From positions 1-6,158 of the forward strand of contig CAKTJX010000050.1 in NCBI GenBank assembly GCA_934569045.1: a stretch of DNA of 6,158 nt, in the 5' to 3' direction. Position numbers and translations under genes: made by a program. This DNA comes from an uncultured Oscillospiraceae bacterium (GTDB lineage: Bacteria > Bacillota > Clostridia > Oscillospirales > Oscillospiraceae). This document shows, piece after piece, positions 1 to 5,920 of the stretch; the first letter of the stretch is position 1, and each line of letters starts with the position of its first letter. Below the pieces are notes generated by a model. The model searched no databases. It was given only the letters and a program-made list of their open reading frames with translations, and was not told the DNA's origin.

Positions 1-60
1 CTGACGGAAACCGTGAACCTTGGAACGGTGACGGTTGCTGGGCTGGTAGGTACGCTTCAT
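1..60 (-). CDS. rpmH: Ribosomal protein L34 (bL34), N-terminal 20 residues, cut by window edge
   Basis: Reading the minus strand from the ATG at 60-58 gives MKRTYQPSNRHRSKVHGFRQ, the characteristic start of bacterial L34 (MKRTYQPS..R......HGFR). The protein is normally about 44-46 residues, so roughly the second half lies beyond base 1. L34 is a very basic small protein of the 50S subunit that sits buried in 23S rRNA. The start is fixed by the family N-terminus and by an AGGAGG ribosome binding site (complement of 71-76), 10 nt upstream. A strong promoter at 161-189 drives it. In most bacteria rpmH is followed by rnpA, and dnaA lies nearby on the other side; here the gene upstream is a capA-like gene, so the usual dnaA neighbour is not adjacent. 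Confidence 0.95.
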   Translation of the reverse strand, partial: MKRTYQPSNRHRSKVHGFRQ

Positions 61-102
61 TACGGATACACCTCCTAATACTCAAAAATCATATGCTCGA
101 CA

Positions 103-117
103 GCCGCGAGACGCGGC
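103..117 (-). other. GC-rich hairpin in the rpmH 5' leader
   Basis: GCCGCG (103-108) and CGCGGC (112-117) are perfect inverted repeats around a 3-nt loop. The hairpin lies in the middle of the predicted ~94-nt untranslated leader of rpmH, between the expected start site near 154 and the ribosome binding site at 71-76. No U-run follows it directly; the nearest, UUUUU at 84-88, is 14 nt away. A simple terminator is therefore unlikely. It may stabilise the message or take part in leader control, but no function can be read from it. Confidence 0.5.
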
Positions 118-160
118 CGCAGCAACACAAATGGACAGACCTGCACGGTCACGCCTGCTC

Positions 161-189
161 ATTATAACCGAAAAAGCAAAGGAGGTCAA
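161..189 (-). promoter_or_regulatory. Strong sigma-A promoter of rpmH
   Basis: On the minus strand TTGACC (189-184) is followed after exactly 17 nt by TATAAT (166-161). The -10 is perfect and the -35 is 5 of 6. Transcription should start near 154, giving a leader of about 94 nt. An A7 tract ends 2 nt upstream of the -35 hexamer (198-192), where the alpha subunit of RNA polymerase would contact a proximal UP subsite. High output fits a ribosomal protein gene. Confidence 0.85.
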
Positions 190-190
190 C

Positions 191-220
191 ATTTTTTTCA
201 CGGTTCCCGTGGAAAAAAAT
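191..220 (-). promoter_or_regulatory. T7/A7-flanked dyad between capA end and rpmH promoter (UP-like element)
   Basis: The minus strand reads T7-C-CACGG-GAA-CCGTG-A7, a 5-bp perfect stem (199-203 with 207-211) extended by an A7/T7 pair (192-198 with 213-219) with one bulged base. The T7 tract begins directly after the final base of the capA stop codon. In either direction the stem is preceded by T and followed by A, the reverse of an intrinsic terminator, so termination is not the best reading. The two A/T tracts are centred about 21 bp apart (two helical turns) and lie at about -38 to -44 and -59 to -65 relative to the predicted rpmH start. That suggests a UP-like or curved-DNA element. Confidence 0.5.
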
Positions 221-1389
221 CAGTCTTTCAGCCCCAGCTTTTCCAGCACCCGGTCATATTCCGCGCTGCCCTCGGCGTAGGGGGTGGGCTGGAAATCGTT
301 GCGGGGCTGCTGGGAGCTGACGCAGCAGGGAATGGCCGTGACGTCTCCCAGCTTTACGGTGCCGTCAGCCTGCCGGACCACCTTCTGCTGGACAATGGCC
401 GTATCCATATCGGAGGGATAGTGATTGCCGCCGAAGCAGAAATTGCCCAGGCTGTAGTAGATGATTCCGTTATTGTAGGTCTCGATTTTTTGCAGCACAT
501 GGGCATGGCAGCCGTACACAATGTCCACACCCGCGTCAATGAATTCCTTGGCCTGCTTTTCCTGCTCCGTATTGGGCCGGTAGGAGCCCTCCGCGCCCCA
601 GTGGATGGCTAGGATGATCAGCTCGGCCCCTTCCTTCTTCATCTCCTGCACCGCGGCGGCTACCTTTTTTACATCCACCTGGAAAAAGCCGCCGTACAGG
701 CCGATTTTCAGGCCCCGCTCCGTGGTGATCACCTGGTAGGCGTCCTGCTCCACATAGGGGATGCCCGCGTCACTGAGGGCCTGCCGGGTGGAGTCCATGC
801 CCTCCACACCGTAGTCCCGGATGTGGTTATTGGCAATGGTCACCGCGTCCACCCCGCTGCCGGTGAGGATCTGCGTGTAGGCTGTGGGGCCCCGGAAGGC
901 GAAGCCCCCTTCTTTAATAACCGCGCCCGAATCCTTCAGCACGGTTTCCAGATTGGCAAAGGTATAGTCATCCGCCTGGAAATAGGAAGCAACGGAACGC
1001 AGAGGATAGTCATAGTCCCCCCCAACCACCCCCACAAAGCTGTAGGGGCTGCCGTACATCCGGGCATCGCTGCCCAGGGTGCAGTCGCCCACAAAGCTCA
1101 AGGTGAAGGTATTCGCCGCTTCATCGTAGGGCGGCTCCGTTTCCGCGGGCTCCGTGGTCTGCTCCGTTTCCGCGGGCTCCGTGGTCTGCTCCGTTGCATT
1201 CGGCTCCGCCGCCATGACCGGGACGGTTTTCCGGGGCTGGGTGGGCTCCGTCAGAAATTGGGCGGAGGTGGTATTGGCATCCTTGGAGGCCTTCTGCTGG
1301 AAGGGCATCCGCCCCATCAGCAGCCCCGCCGCGCACAGCGCCGCGGCGGCTCCCGCGCCGGCAATCAGCAATATGGTAGATTTCCGCAA
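220..1389 (-). CDS. CapA-family membrane-anchored metallophosphoesterase
   Basis: A 389-residue protein with the PGA_cap/CapA calcineurin-like fold, related to the CapA protein of poly-gamma-glutamate capsule systems. Residues 1-28 form a signal or membrane anchor: RK, then a hydrophobic Ala/Gly/Leu stretch at about 6-26. The Cys at 19 is in LCAA and is not a good lipobox. Residues 33-91 are a Thr/Glu/Pro-rich linker containing a 9-residue tandem duplication. The catalytic domain follows: FVGDCTLG (99-106, likely metal ligand D102), NLE (146-148), NNH..D.G (187-194), HWG (263-265), GCHAHVLQ (293-300) and YSLGNF (312-317), all typical family blocks. The start is TTG (1389-1387) with a GAGG ribosome binding site 7 nt upstream; the first in-frame ATG is residue 25 and would remove the anchor. 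No capB or capC is nearby, so the substrate is unknown. It probably acts outside the membrane, tethered by its N-terminus. Family call firm, role open. Confidence 0.92.
   Translation of the reverse strand: MRKSTILLIAGAGAAAALCAAGLLMGRMPFQQKASKDANTTSAQFLTEPTQPRKTVPVMAAEPNATEQTTEPAETEQTTEPAETEPPYDEAANTFTLSFVGDCTLGSDARMYGSPYSFVGVVGGDYDYPLRSVASYFQADDYTFANLETVLKDSGAVIKEGGFAFRGPTAYTQILTGSGVDAVTIANNHIRDYGVEGMDSTRQALSDAGIPYVEQDAYQVITTERGLKIGLYGGFFQVDVKKVAAAVQEMKKEGAELIILAIHWGAEGSYRPNTEQEKQAKEFIDAGVDIVYGCHAHVLQKIETYNNGIIYYSLGNFCFGGNHYPSDMDTAIVQQKVVRQADGTVKLGDVTAIPCCVSSQQPRNDFQPTPYAEGSAEYDRVLEKLGLKD
1141..1194 (-). repeat. Two perfect 27-bp tandem repeats inside the capA-like gene
   Basis: Bases 1141-1167 and 1168-1194 are identical 27-mers. 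In frame they encode two copies of a nine-residue unit (TEQTTEPAE, residues 66-83), and a partial third copy (TEP) follows. The repeat lies wholly in the surface linker between membrane anchor and enzyme domain. Because the unit is a multiple of three, copy changes by slippage would alter only linker length and keep the frame. Confidence 0.9.
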
Positions 1390-1426
1390 GTCGATTCCTC
1401 TTTTCTGTCAGTTTCTATGAAAGAAA

Positions 1427-1484
1427 CGGAACCCGTGGCAAGGGCTCCGGTAAAAACTACCAGATTATCTTACCACAGGTTCCG
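1427..1484 (-). terminator. Structured RNA element after typA: putative terminator or capA leader
   Basis: In minus-strand RNA, CGGAACCUGUGG (1484-1473) pairs with CCACGGGUUCCG (1438-1427), a 12-bp stem with one U-G wobble. Inside it CUGGUA (1463-1458) pairs with UACCGG (1452-1447) around the loop GUUUU, again with one U-G wobble. The stem begins 24 nt after the typA stop and is followed by UUUCUUUC, so it could end typA transcription, although the U tract is interrupted and the apical region is larger than usual. A further weak hairpin, GTTTC/GAAAC at 1411-1427, follows. It matches no riboswitch class I can name. Confidence 0.5.
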
Positions 1485-1495
1485 CATCAAAGCAA
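1467..1495 (-). promoter_or_regulatory. Possible promoter of the capA-like gene
   Basis: On the minus strand TTGCTT (1495-1490) lies 17 nt from TAAGAT (1472-1467), which is preceded by TGTGG (1477-1473), a TGTGn extended -10 of the kind common in Firmicutes. Transcription would start near 1460 and leave a leader of about 70 nt. The hexamers are only moderate matches (3 of 6 and 4 of 6). The spacer overlaps one arm of the large inverted repeat, so the same bases may be serving two purposes. Confidence 0.4.
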
Positions 1496-1508
1496 CCTAT
1501 ATTTCGAT

Positions 1509-3338
1509 TTATTCTCCGGCCCGCTTCTTCATCAGGTTCCGCATCCGCAGGGCGTGATCCAGCTCCCGCTTGCGAATCCGCAGGGTCTTGGGGGTGCACT
1601 CCAGCAGCTCATCGTCCGCCAGGAACTCAATGCACTGCTCCAGGGACATGGTCCGGGGCGGGGTCAGCCGCAGGGCTTCATCAGAACCGGCAGCGCGCAT
1701 ATTGGTCAGCTGCTTCTTCTTGCAGACGTTGACGGTCATATCCTCGTTCCGGCTGCACACGCCCACAACCATACCGGCATACACAGGCGTGCCCGGGCCG
1801 ATGAACAGGGTGCCCCGCTCCTGGGCGTTGAACAGGCCGTAGGAGCAGGCCTCGCCGGTTTCAAAGGCAATCAGGGAGCCCACCTGGCGGCGCTCAATCT
1901 CGCCCTTCATGGGGGCGTAGGAATCCAGCACGGAGGACATGATGCCCTCGCCGCGGGTATCCGTCAGGAATTCATTTCGGTAGCCGAACAGGCCCCGGGA
2001 AGGGACCAGGAACTCCAGGCGGTAGCGGCTGCCCACAGGGGTCATGCCCAACAGGTCGCCCTTCCGCTTGCCCATCTTCTCGATGACCGCGCCCATGCTC
2101 TCCTCCGGCACGTCCGCCACCATCCGCTCAATGGGCTCGCAGAGCTTGCCGTCAATCTCCTTGGTCAGCACACGGGGAGTGGACACAGAGAACTCGTAGC
2201 CCTCCCGGCGCATGGTCTCCATCAGGATGGACAGGTGCATCTCGCCGCGGCCCGCCACATTGAAGGCATCGGTGCCCTGCTCGGTGACGTGCAGGGACAC
2301 ATCCTTGAGGAGCTCCTTCTCCAGCCGGTCCCGCAGGTTCCGGGAGGTGATGAACTTGCCCTCCTTGCCGGCGAAGGGAGAATCGTTGACGGCGAAGGTC
2401 ATTTCAATGGTGGGATCGGAGATCTTCACAAAGGGCAGGGGCTCCACCACGTTCGGGTCGCACAGGGTCCGGCCAATGGTGATATCCGCCATGCCGGACA
2501 GGGCCACGATTTCCCCGGCGCTGGCCTGCTGCACGGGAACCTTGGCCAGGCCATCGAAGGTATACAGGGCAACCACCTTGCCCCTGGCCTTGTGGTCGGG
2601 GTCGTGGTAGTCACAGATGGCAACCTCCTGGTTGACCTTGATGGTGCCCCGCTCAATGCGGCCCACGGCAATCCGGCCCACATATTCGTTATAGTCAATG
2701 GAGGATACCAGCAGCTGCAGGGGGCCGTTCTCATCGCCCTTGGGGGGATCGATATACTCGATGATGGTCTCAAACAGAGGCTTCAGATCGGTGCCCTGCT
2801 CATCCGGGCTGTAGGAAGCGGTGCCCTGACGGCCGGAGCAGAAGATGGTGGGAGAATTGAACTGCTCATCGGTGGCGTCCAGCTCCAGCAGCAGCTCCAG
2901 CACCTCGTCCATGACCTCATGGACACGGGCATCGGGCTTGTCCACCTTGTTCACCGCCACAATGACCTTATGGCCCAGCTCCAGGGCCTTCTGCAGCACG
3001 AAGCGGGTCTGGGGCATGGGGCCCTCGGCGGCGTCTACCAGCAGGATAACGCCGTTGACCATCTTCAGAATCCGCTCCACCTCGCCGCCGAAGTCGGCGT
3101 GGCCCGGGGTATCCACAATGTTGATCTTGTAATCCTTATAGTGCACGGACGTATTCTTGGCCAGAATGGTGATGCCGCGCTCCCGCTCCAGGTCGCCGGA
3201 GTCCATGACCCGCTCCACGGTGGCCTGGTTCTCCCGGTAGATGCCGCCCTGCTTCAGCATTTCGTCCACCAGGGTGGTTTTACCGTGGTCGACGTGGGCG
3301 ATAATGGCAATATTTCTGATTTTTTCCTGAGATGCCAT
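1509..3338 (-). CDS. typA: Ribosome-associated translational GTPase TypA/BipA
   Basis: A 609-residue protein, the usual full length for TypA/BipA, an EF-G-like GTPase that binds the ribosome and is linked in other bacteria to stress, low-temperature growth and 50S assembly. All G motifs are intact: G1 AHVDHGKT (14-21), G2 RGITI (54-58), G3 DTPGH (76-80, with the catalytic-type His80), G4 NKVD (130-133) and G5 CSGRQG (167-172). EF-G-like domains II, III and V follow, then the TypA-specific C-terminal domain containing RGLFGYR and LTNMRAAGSDE. I chose the ATG at 3338-3336 (MASQEKIRN) over the in-frame ATG 11 codons upstream because AAGGAG lies 7 nt before it and because family members begin close to I-R-N-I-A-I-I-A-H. 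It is transcribed from 3385-3413, divergent from the ruv operon. No missing residues or frame breaks. Confidence 0.97.
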   Translation of the reverse strand: MASQEKIRNIAIIAHVDHGKTTLVDEMLKQGGIYRENQATVERVMDSGDLERERGITILAKNTSVHYKDYKINIVDTPGHADFGGEVERILKMVNGVILLVDAAEGPMPQTRFVLQKALELGHKVIVAVNKVDKPDARVHEVMDEVLELLLELDATDEQFNSPTIFCSGRQGTASYSPDEQGTDLKPLFETIIEYIDPPKGDENGPLQLLVSSIDYNEYVGRIAVGRIERGTIKVNQEVAICDYHDPDHKARGKVVALYTFDGLAKVPVQQASAGEIVALSGMADITIGRTLCDPNVVEPLPFVKISDPTIEMTFAVNDSPFAGKEGKFITSRNLRDRLEKELLKDVSLHVTEQGTDAFNVAGRGEMHLSILMETMRREGYEFSVSTPRVLTKEIDGKLCEPIERMVADVPEESMGAVIEKMGKRKGDLLGMTPVGSRYRLEFLVPSRGLFGYRNEFLTDTRGEGIMSSVLDSYAPMKGEIERRQVGSLIAFETGEACSYGLFNAQERGTLFIGPGTPVYAGMVVGVCSRNEDMTVNVCKKKQLTNMRAAGSDEALRLTPPRTMSLEQCIEFLADDELLECTPKTLRIRKRELDHALRMRNLMKKRAGE

Positions 3339-3384
3339 AAAAAAGCTCCTTATTGTTATAGAATGTACCAACTCTCAACATAGA

Positions 3385-3413
3385 AATATATCACACAATC
3401 CTTCTGTATGCAA
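3385..3413 (-). promoter_or_regulatory. Extended -10 promoter of typA
   Basis: Minus strand TTGCAT (3413-3408), 17-nt spacer, TATATT (3390-3385), with a TGTGA extension directly upstream of the -10. The predicted start near 3378 gives a leader of about 40 nt carrying the AAGGAG site. Its core GTGTGATATA also occurs in the divergent ruv promoter. Confidence 0.75.
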
Positions 3414-3497
3414 TCTTTTTCTTGAGATTTGCCATACAAAAGTTGGAGAAATCCGGTCTTTTCTTTCGTGCATATTTTCCTGTTCCGGAAATAAAGA

Positions 3498-3526
3498 TTG
3501 GAATTCGCTCAAAAGTGTGATATAGT
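3498..3526 (+). promoter_or_regulatory. Extended -10 promoter of the small-ORF/ruvCAB operon
   Basis: TTGGAA (3498-3503), 17-nt spacer, TATAGT (3521-3526) preceded by TGTGA (3516-3520). The start would fall near 3533, only about 15 nt before the first start codon and right at the GAGGTGA ribosome binding site (3534-3540), so the leader is very short. No GAAC-N4-GTTC LexA-type SOS box is visible in 3339-3547. Confidence 0.75.
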
Positions 3527-3547
3527 ATTCCCCGAGGTGAAATTTCC

Positions 3548-3688
3548 ATGGAAAACGAAGAAGAAAAGAAGGAAACCGGCTATGTTCCCCGGCCCGCCTG
3601 GCAGGTCTGGGCCGCCAGAGCCGGCGTGGTGCTGGCCATCGCCTTTGTGATTTACCAGCTGCTTGCCATTTCCGGCAGGGTGCTGTAA
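3548..3688 (+). CDS. 46-residue single-pass membrane protein, coupled to ruvC
   Basis: I do not recognise a named family. The protein has three parts: a charged, Glu/Lys-rich head (MENEEEKKE, 1-9); an aromatic and Pro-rich juxtamembrane segment YVPRPAWQVWAAR (12-24); and one hydrophobic helix at about 25-41 (GVVLAIAFVIYQLLAIS), ending in GRVL. Positive residues at 15 and 24 before the helix suggest the N-terminus is in the cytoplasm. Evidence that it is real: a GAGGTGA ribosome binding site 7 nt before the ATG, a promoter placed to start transcription just upstream, and a stop codon (TAA, 3686-3688) whose last base is the first base of the ruvC ATG, a classic translational-coupling overlap. 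It is therefore the first gene of the ruv operon. Function unknown; it might act as a translated leader for ruvC or as a small membrane partner. Confidence 0.8.
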   Translation: MENEEEKKETGYVPRPAWQVWAARAGVVLAIAFVIYQLLAISGRVL

Positions 3689-4182
3689 TGCGGATTCTGG
3701 GCATTGACCCCGGCTACGGCATCACGGGCTTCGGCATCATTGAGGCCCAGCGGGGCGTATGCCGGCTGCTGCGCTGCGGCGCCATCACCACACCCCCCAA
3801 TACGGATTTCAACTGGCGGCTGGGGGAGATTTACAACAACATGACGGAGCTGATGCAGCTGGCCCAGGCGGATGCCGTGGCCATTGAGGAGCTGTTCTTC
3901 GGCAACAACGTCACCACCGGCATCAAGGTTGCCCAGGCCAGAGGCGTGATTCTGCTGGCTGTGCAGCAGGCCGGTGTCCCCGTCTACGAATATAAGCCCA
4001 TGCAGGTCAAGCAGGCTGTGGTCGGCTACGGCAACGCCACCAAGCACCAGGTAATGGACATGACCAAGCGGATTCTCAATCTGGCCGCCGTGCCCAAGCC
4101 CGACGATGCCGCCGACGCGGTGGCCATCGCCCTGTGTCACGCCCGCTCCTCCACCTCGCTGCTTGCCATGGCACAAAAATAA
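3688..4182 (+). CDS. ruvC: Crossover junction endodeoxyribonuclease RuvC
   Basis: A 164-residue Holliday-junction resolvase with the RNase H-like fold, normal in length (E. coli 173). It works as a dimer and nicks two opposite strands of a four-way junction held by RuvAB. The acidic metal-binding residues are all in place: D7 in GIDPG, E67 in VAIEELFF, and D140 and D143 in KPDDAADA. The substrate-contacting block NNVTTGIKVAQARG (73-86) and KQAVVGYGNATKHQV (108-122) are also typical. The ATG at 3688 overlaps the stop of the upstream 46-residue gene, and a weak AGGGTG ribosome binding site (3677-3682) lies inside that gene, so translation of ruvC probably depends on it. ruvA follows 10 nt downstream. 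No yebC or other usual ruvC neighbour is seen upstream. Confidence 0.97.
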   Translation: MRILGIDPGYGITGFGIIEAQRGVCRLLRCGAITTPPNTDFNWRLGEIYNNMTELMQLAQADAVAIEELFFGNNVTTGIKVAQARGVILLAVQQAGVPVYEYKPMQVKQAVVGYGNATKHQVMDMTKRILNLAAVPKPDDAADAVAIALCHARSSTSLLAMAQK

Positions 4183-4192
4183 GGAGAACGCT

Positions 4193-4795
4193 ATGCTTTA
4201 CTATGTTTCCGGGCCGGTAACGGTGCTGGAGCCGGGGCTGGCCGTCATCGACTGCGGCGGCGTGGGCTACGGCTGCCGGGTCACCGCCTACACCGCCGCT
4301 CAGCTGAAGCTGAATACCCCCGCCAAGCTCTACATCACAGAGTCCATCCGGGAGGATGCCTTCGACCTCTACGGCTTCGCCAGCCGGGAGGAGCAGCGCT
4401 GCTATGAGCTGCTCACCGCCGTCAACGGCGTGGGCCCCAAGGCCGCCATGGCCATTCTCTCCGCCGGTGGCCCCCAGAACTTCACCCTGGCGGTGATGAC
4501 CGGGGACGAGAAGATGCTCACCGCCGCCCAGGGCGTTGGCAAGAAGATCGCCCAGCGGATTATTCTGGAGCTGAAGGACAAGATCGGCGGCGGCTCCATG
4601 GAGCTGGATTTCTCCGGCGGGCCTGCGGCCGCCCCGGCCCAGCCCACCAGCAGTCTGGCCCTCGCCACCGCGGCGCTGCAGGAGCTGGGCTATTCCCCGG
4701 CAGAGATTTCCGCCGCCCTGAAGGGTGCGGACCCCAAGGCCAGCACGGAGGATCTGATCCGCCACGCCCTGCGGGCCATGGTCATGAAGGGATAA
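4193..4795 (+). CDS. ruvA: Holliday junction branch migration protein RuvA
   Basis: A 200-residue DNA-binding subunit (E. coli 203) that clamps the four-way junction and recruits RuvB rings. Domain I is an OB fold (1-62) beginning MLYYVSGPV and carrying the acidic pin E54-D55 in SIREDAF, which keeps the arms apart. Domain II has two helix-hairpin-helix motifs, NGVGPKAAMAIL (78-89) and QGVGKKIAQRIILELKDK (113-130). A Gly/Pro/Ala-rich flexible linker (132-155) leads to the RuvB-binding domain III with LQELGYSPAEI. I start at the ATG at 4193 because it matches the family N-terminus and has AAGGAG (4181-4186) 6 nt upstream, overlapping the ruvC stop; the open frame extends further upstream but only as a shadow of ruvC. 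Confidence 0.97.
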   Translation: MLYYVSGPVTVLEPGLAVIDCGGVGYGCRVTAYTAAQLKLNTPAKLYITESIREDAFDLYGFASREEQRCYELLTAVNGVGPKAAMAILSAGGPQNFTLAVMTGDEKMLTAAQGVGKKIAQRIILELKDKIGGGSMELDFSGGPAAAPAQPTSSLALATAALQELGYSPAEISAALKGADPKASTEDLIRHALRAMVMKG

Positions 4796-4810
4796 AAGGA
4801 GGATGGAACC

Positions 4811-5848
4811 ATGAGTCTGGAATTTTCCCAGGAGGCGGAAGCCCCCCTGGTGCTGCCCACCTATACCCCCCAGGACGCGGCAGAGATCGGCCTGCGGCCC
4901 AAGCTGCTGTCTGACTACACCGGCCAGGAGAAGGCCAAGGGCAATCTGTCCGTTTACATCGAGGCCGCCAGGCGGCGCAACGAGCCATTGGACCATGTGC
5001 TGCTCTACGGCCCTCCGGGCCTGGGCAAAACCACCCTGGCCGGGGTCATCGCCAACGAAATGGGAGCGGGCATCCGCATTACCTCCGGCCCCGCCATTGA
5101 AAAGCCCGGGGATCTGGCCGCGCTGCTGACCAATCTGAACGCCGGAGACATTCTGTTCATTGACGAAATCCACCGCTTGAACCGGGTGGTAGAGGAAATT
5201 CTGTACCCGGCCATGGAGGACTTCGCCATCGATATCATCGTGGGCAAGGGCCCCAGCGCCAATTCCATCCGTCTGGACCTGCCAAAGTTCACCCTGGTGG
5301 GGGCCACCACCAGGGCAGGCCAGCTTTCCGCCCCCCTGCGGGACCGGTTCGGCGTGTCCCTGCGGCTGGAGCTCTATACCCCGGAGGAGCTGGCGGCCAT
5401 CGTCACCCGGTCCGCCACCATTCTGGGCATGTCCATTGACCCTGCCGGCGCCATGGAGATCGCCTCCCGGAGCCGGGGCACCCCCCGAATCGCCAACCGC
5501 TTCCTGCGGCGGGTCCGGGACTTTGCCCAGGTCATGGGCGACGGCACCATCACCAAGGAGGCCGCCGACCTGGCCCTGCAGCGGCTGGAGGTGGACAAGC
5601 TGGGCCTGGACACCATCGACCGGAGAATGCTCACCGCCATCATCCAGAATTACGGCGGCGGCCCCGTGGGCCTGGAGACCCTGGCCGCCACCATTGGAGA
5701 AGAGGCGGTTACGCTGGAGGATGTGTACGAGCCCTACCTGATGCAGCTGGGCTTCCTCACCCGCACCCCCCGGGGCCGGTGCGTCACGCCGCTGGCCTAC
5801 GACCATCTGCACATCCCCTATCAGGGCCAAACCCAGTTCAATCTGTGA
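4811..5848 (+). CDS. ruvB: Holliday junction branch migration ATPase RuvB
   Basis: A 345-residue AAA+ hexameric motor, normal in length (E. coli 336), that pumps DNA through RuvA-bound junctions. Motifs in order: [11 protein letters not shown] (29-39), the RuvB-type N-terminal block; Walker [10 protein letters not shown] (67-75); Walker B ILFIDE (114-119) followed by IHRL; sensor 1 at GATTRAG (164-170); arginine finger R177 in LRDRFG; and sensor 2 in RGTPRIANR. The C-terminal winged-helix domain is seen in [17 protein letters not shown] and [15 protein letters not shown] (4796-4802) lies 8 nt before the ATG, directly after the ruvA stop, and the gap to ruvA is 15 nt, so the two are co-expressed. 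It is the last gene of the operon as far as visible; I find no convincing intrinsic terminator after it. Confidence 0.98.
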   Translation: MSLEFSQEAEAPLVLPTYTPQDAAEIGLRPKLLSDYTGQEKAKGNLSVYIEAARRRNEPLDHVLLYGPPGLGKTTLAGVIANEMGAGIRITSGPAIEKPGDLAALLTNLNAGDILFIDEIHRLNRVVEEILYPAMEDFAIDIIVGKGPSANSIRLDLPKFTLVGATTRAGQLSAPLRDRFGVSLRLELYTPEELAAIVTRSATILGMSIDPAGAMEIASRSRGTPRIANRFLRRVRDFAQVMGDGTITKEAADLALQRLEVDKLGLDTIDRRMLTAIIQNYGGGPVGLETLAATIGEEAVTLEDVYEPYLMQLGFLTRTPRGRCVTPLAYDHLHIPYQGQTQFNL

Positions 5849-5920
5849 AGGTCTTTATCCTTTTCACCAAAAACTTTGGCTCCATACTGGAAATATTGCA
5901 TAAATCTCAAATAGTTGGAG

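Noticed and set aside
1464..1476. DnaA-box-like TTATCTTACCACA
   Set aside because: It has extra bases compared with TTATCCACA, and there is no second copy or cluster, so an origin is not supported.
1427..1484. A known riboswitch class in the capA leader
   Set aside because: I looked for cobalamin, TPP, purine, SAM, ZTP and fluoride core motifs and found none; kept only as an unnamed structured element.
823..1557. A 244-codon plus-strand frame across capA
   Set aside because: Arg/Gly-rich shadow of the capA-like gene; its repeats are just the complement of the 27-bp linker repeat.
1554..3383. A 609-codon open frame on the plus strand, antisense to typA
   Set aside because: Its protein is rich in His, Gly, Gln, Leu and Ala with no recognisable domain, as expected from the complement of a GC-rich gene, while typA in the other strand is complete with all GTPase motifs.
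3483..3490. TTCCGGAA palindrome as an operator
   Set aside because: An 8-base palindrome is common by chance and no second copy or known site type supports it.
3375..3704. A 109-codon minus-strand frame over the divergent promoter region
   Set aside because: It runs across both promoters and the 46-residue gene, is Arg/Pro-rich in its coding-overlap half, and has no supporting ribosome binding site.
4076..5830. A 584-codon open frame on the minus strand, antisense to ruvA and ruvB
   Set aside because: Low-complexity Gly/Gln/His-rich translation with no ribosome binding site or domain; ruvA and ruvB explain the DNA fully.
5867..5879. CCAAA-AAC-TTTGG as a ruvB terminator
   Set aside because: The stem is only 5 bp, AT-rich, and followed by CTCCATACTGG rather than a U-run.
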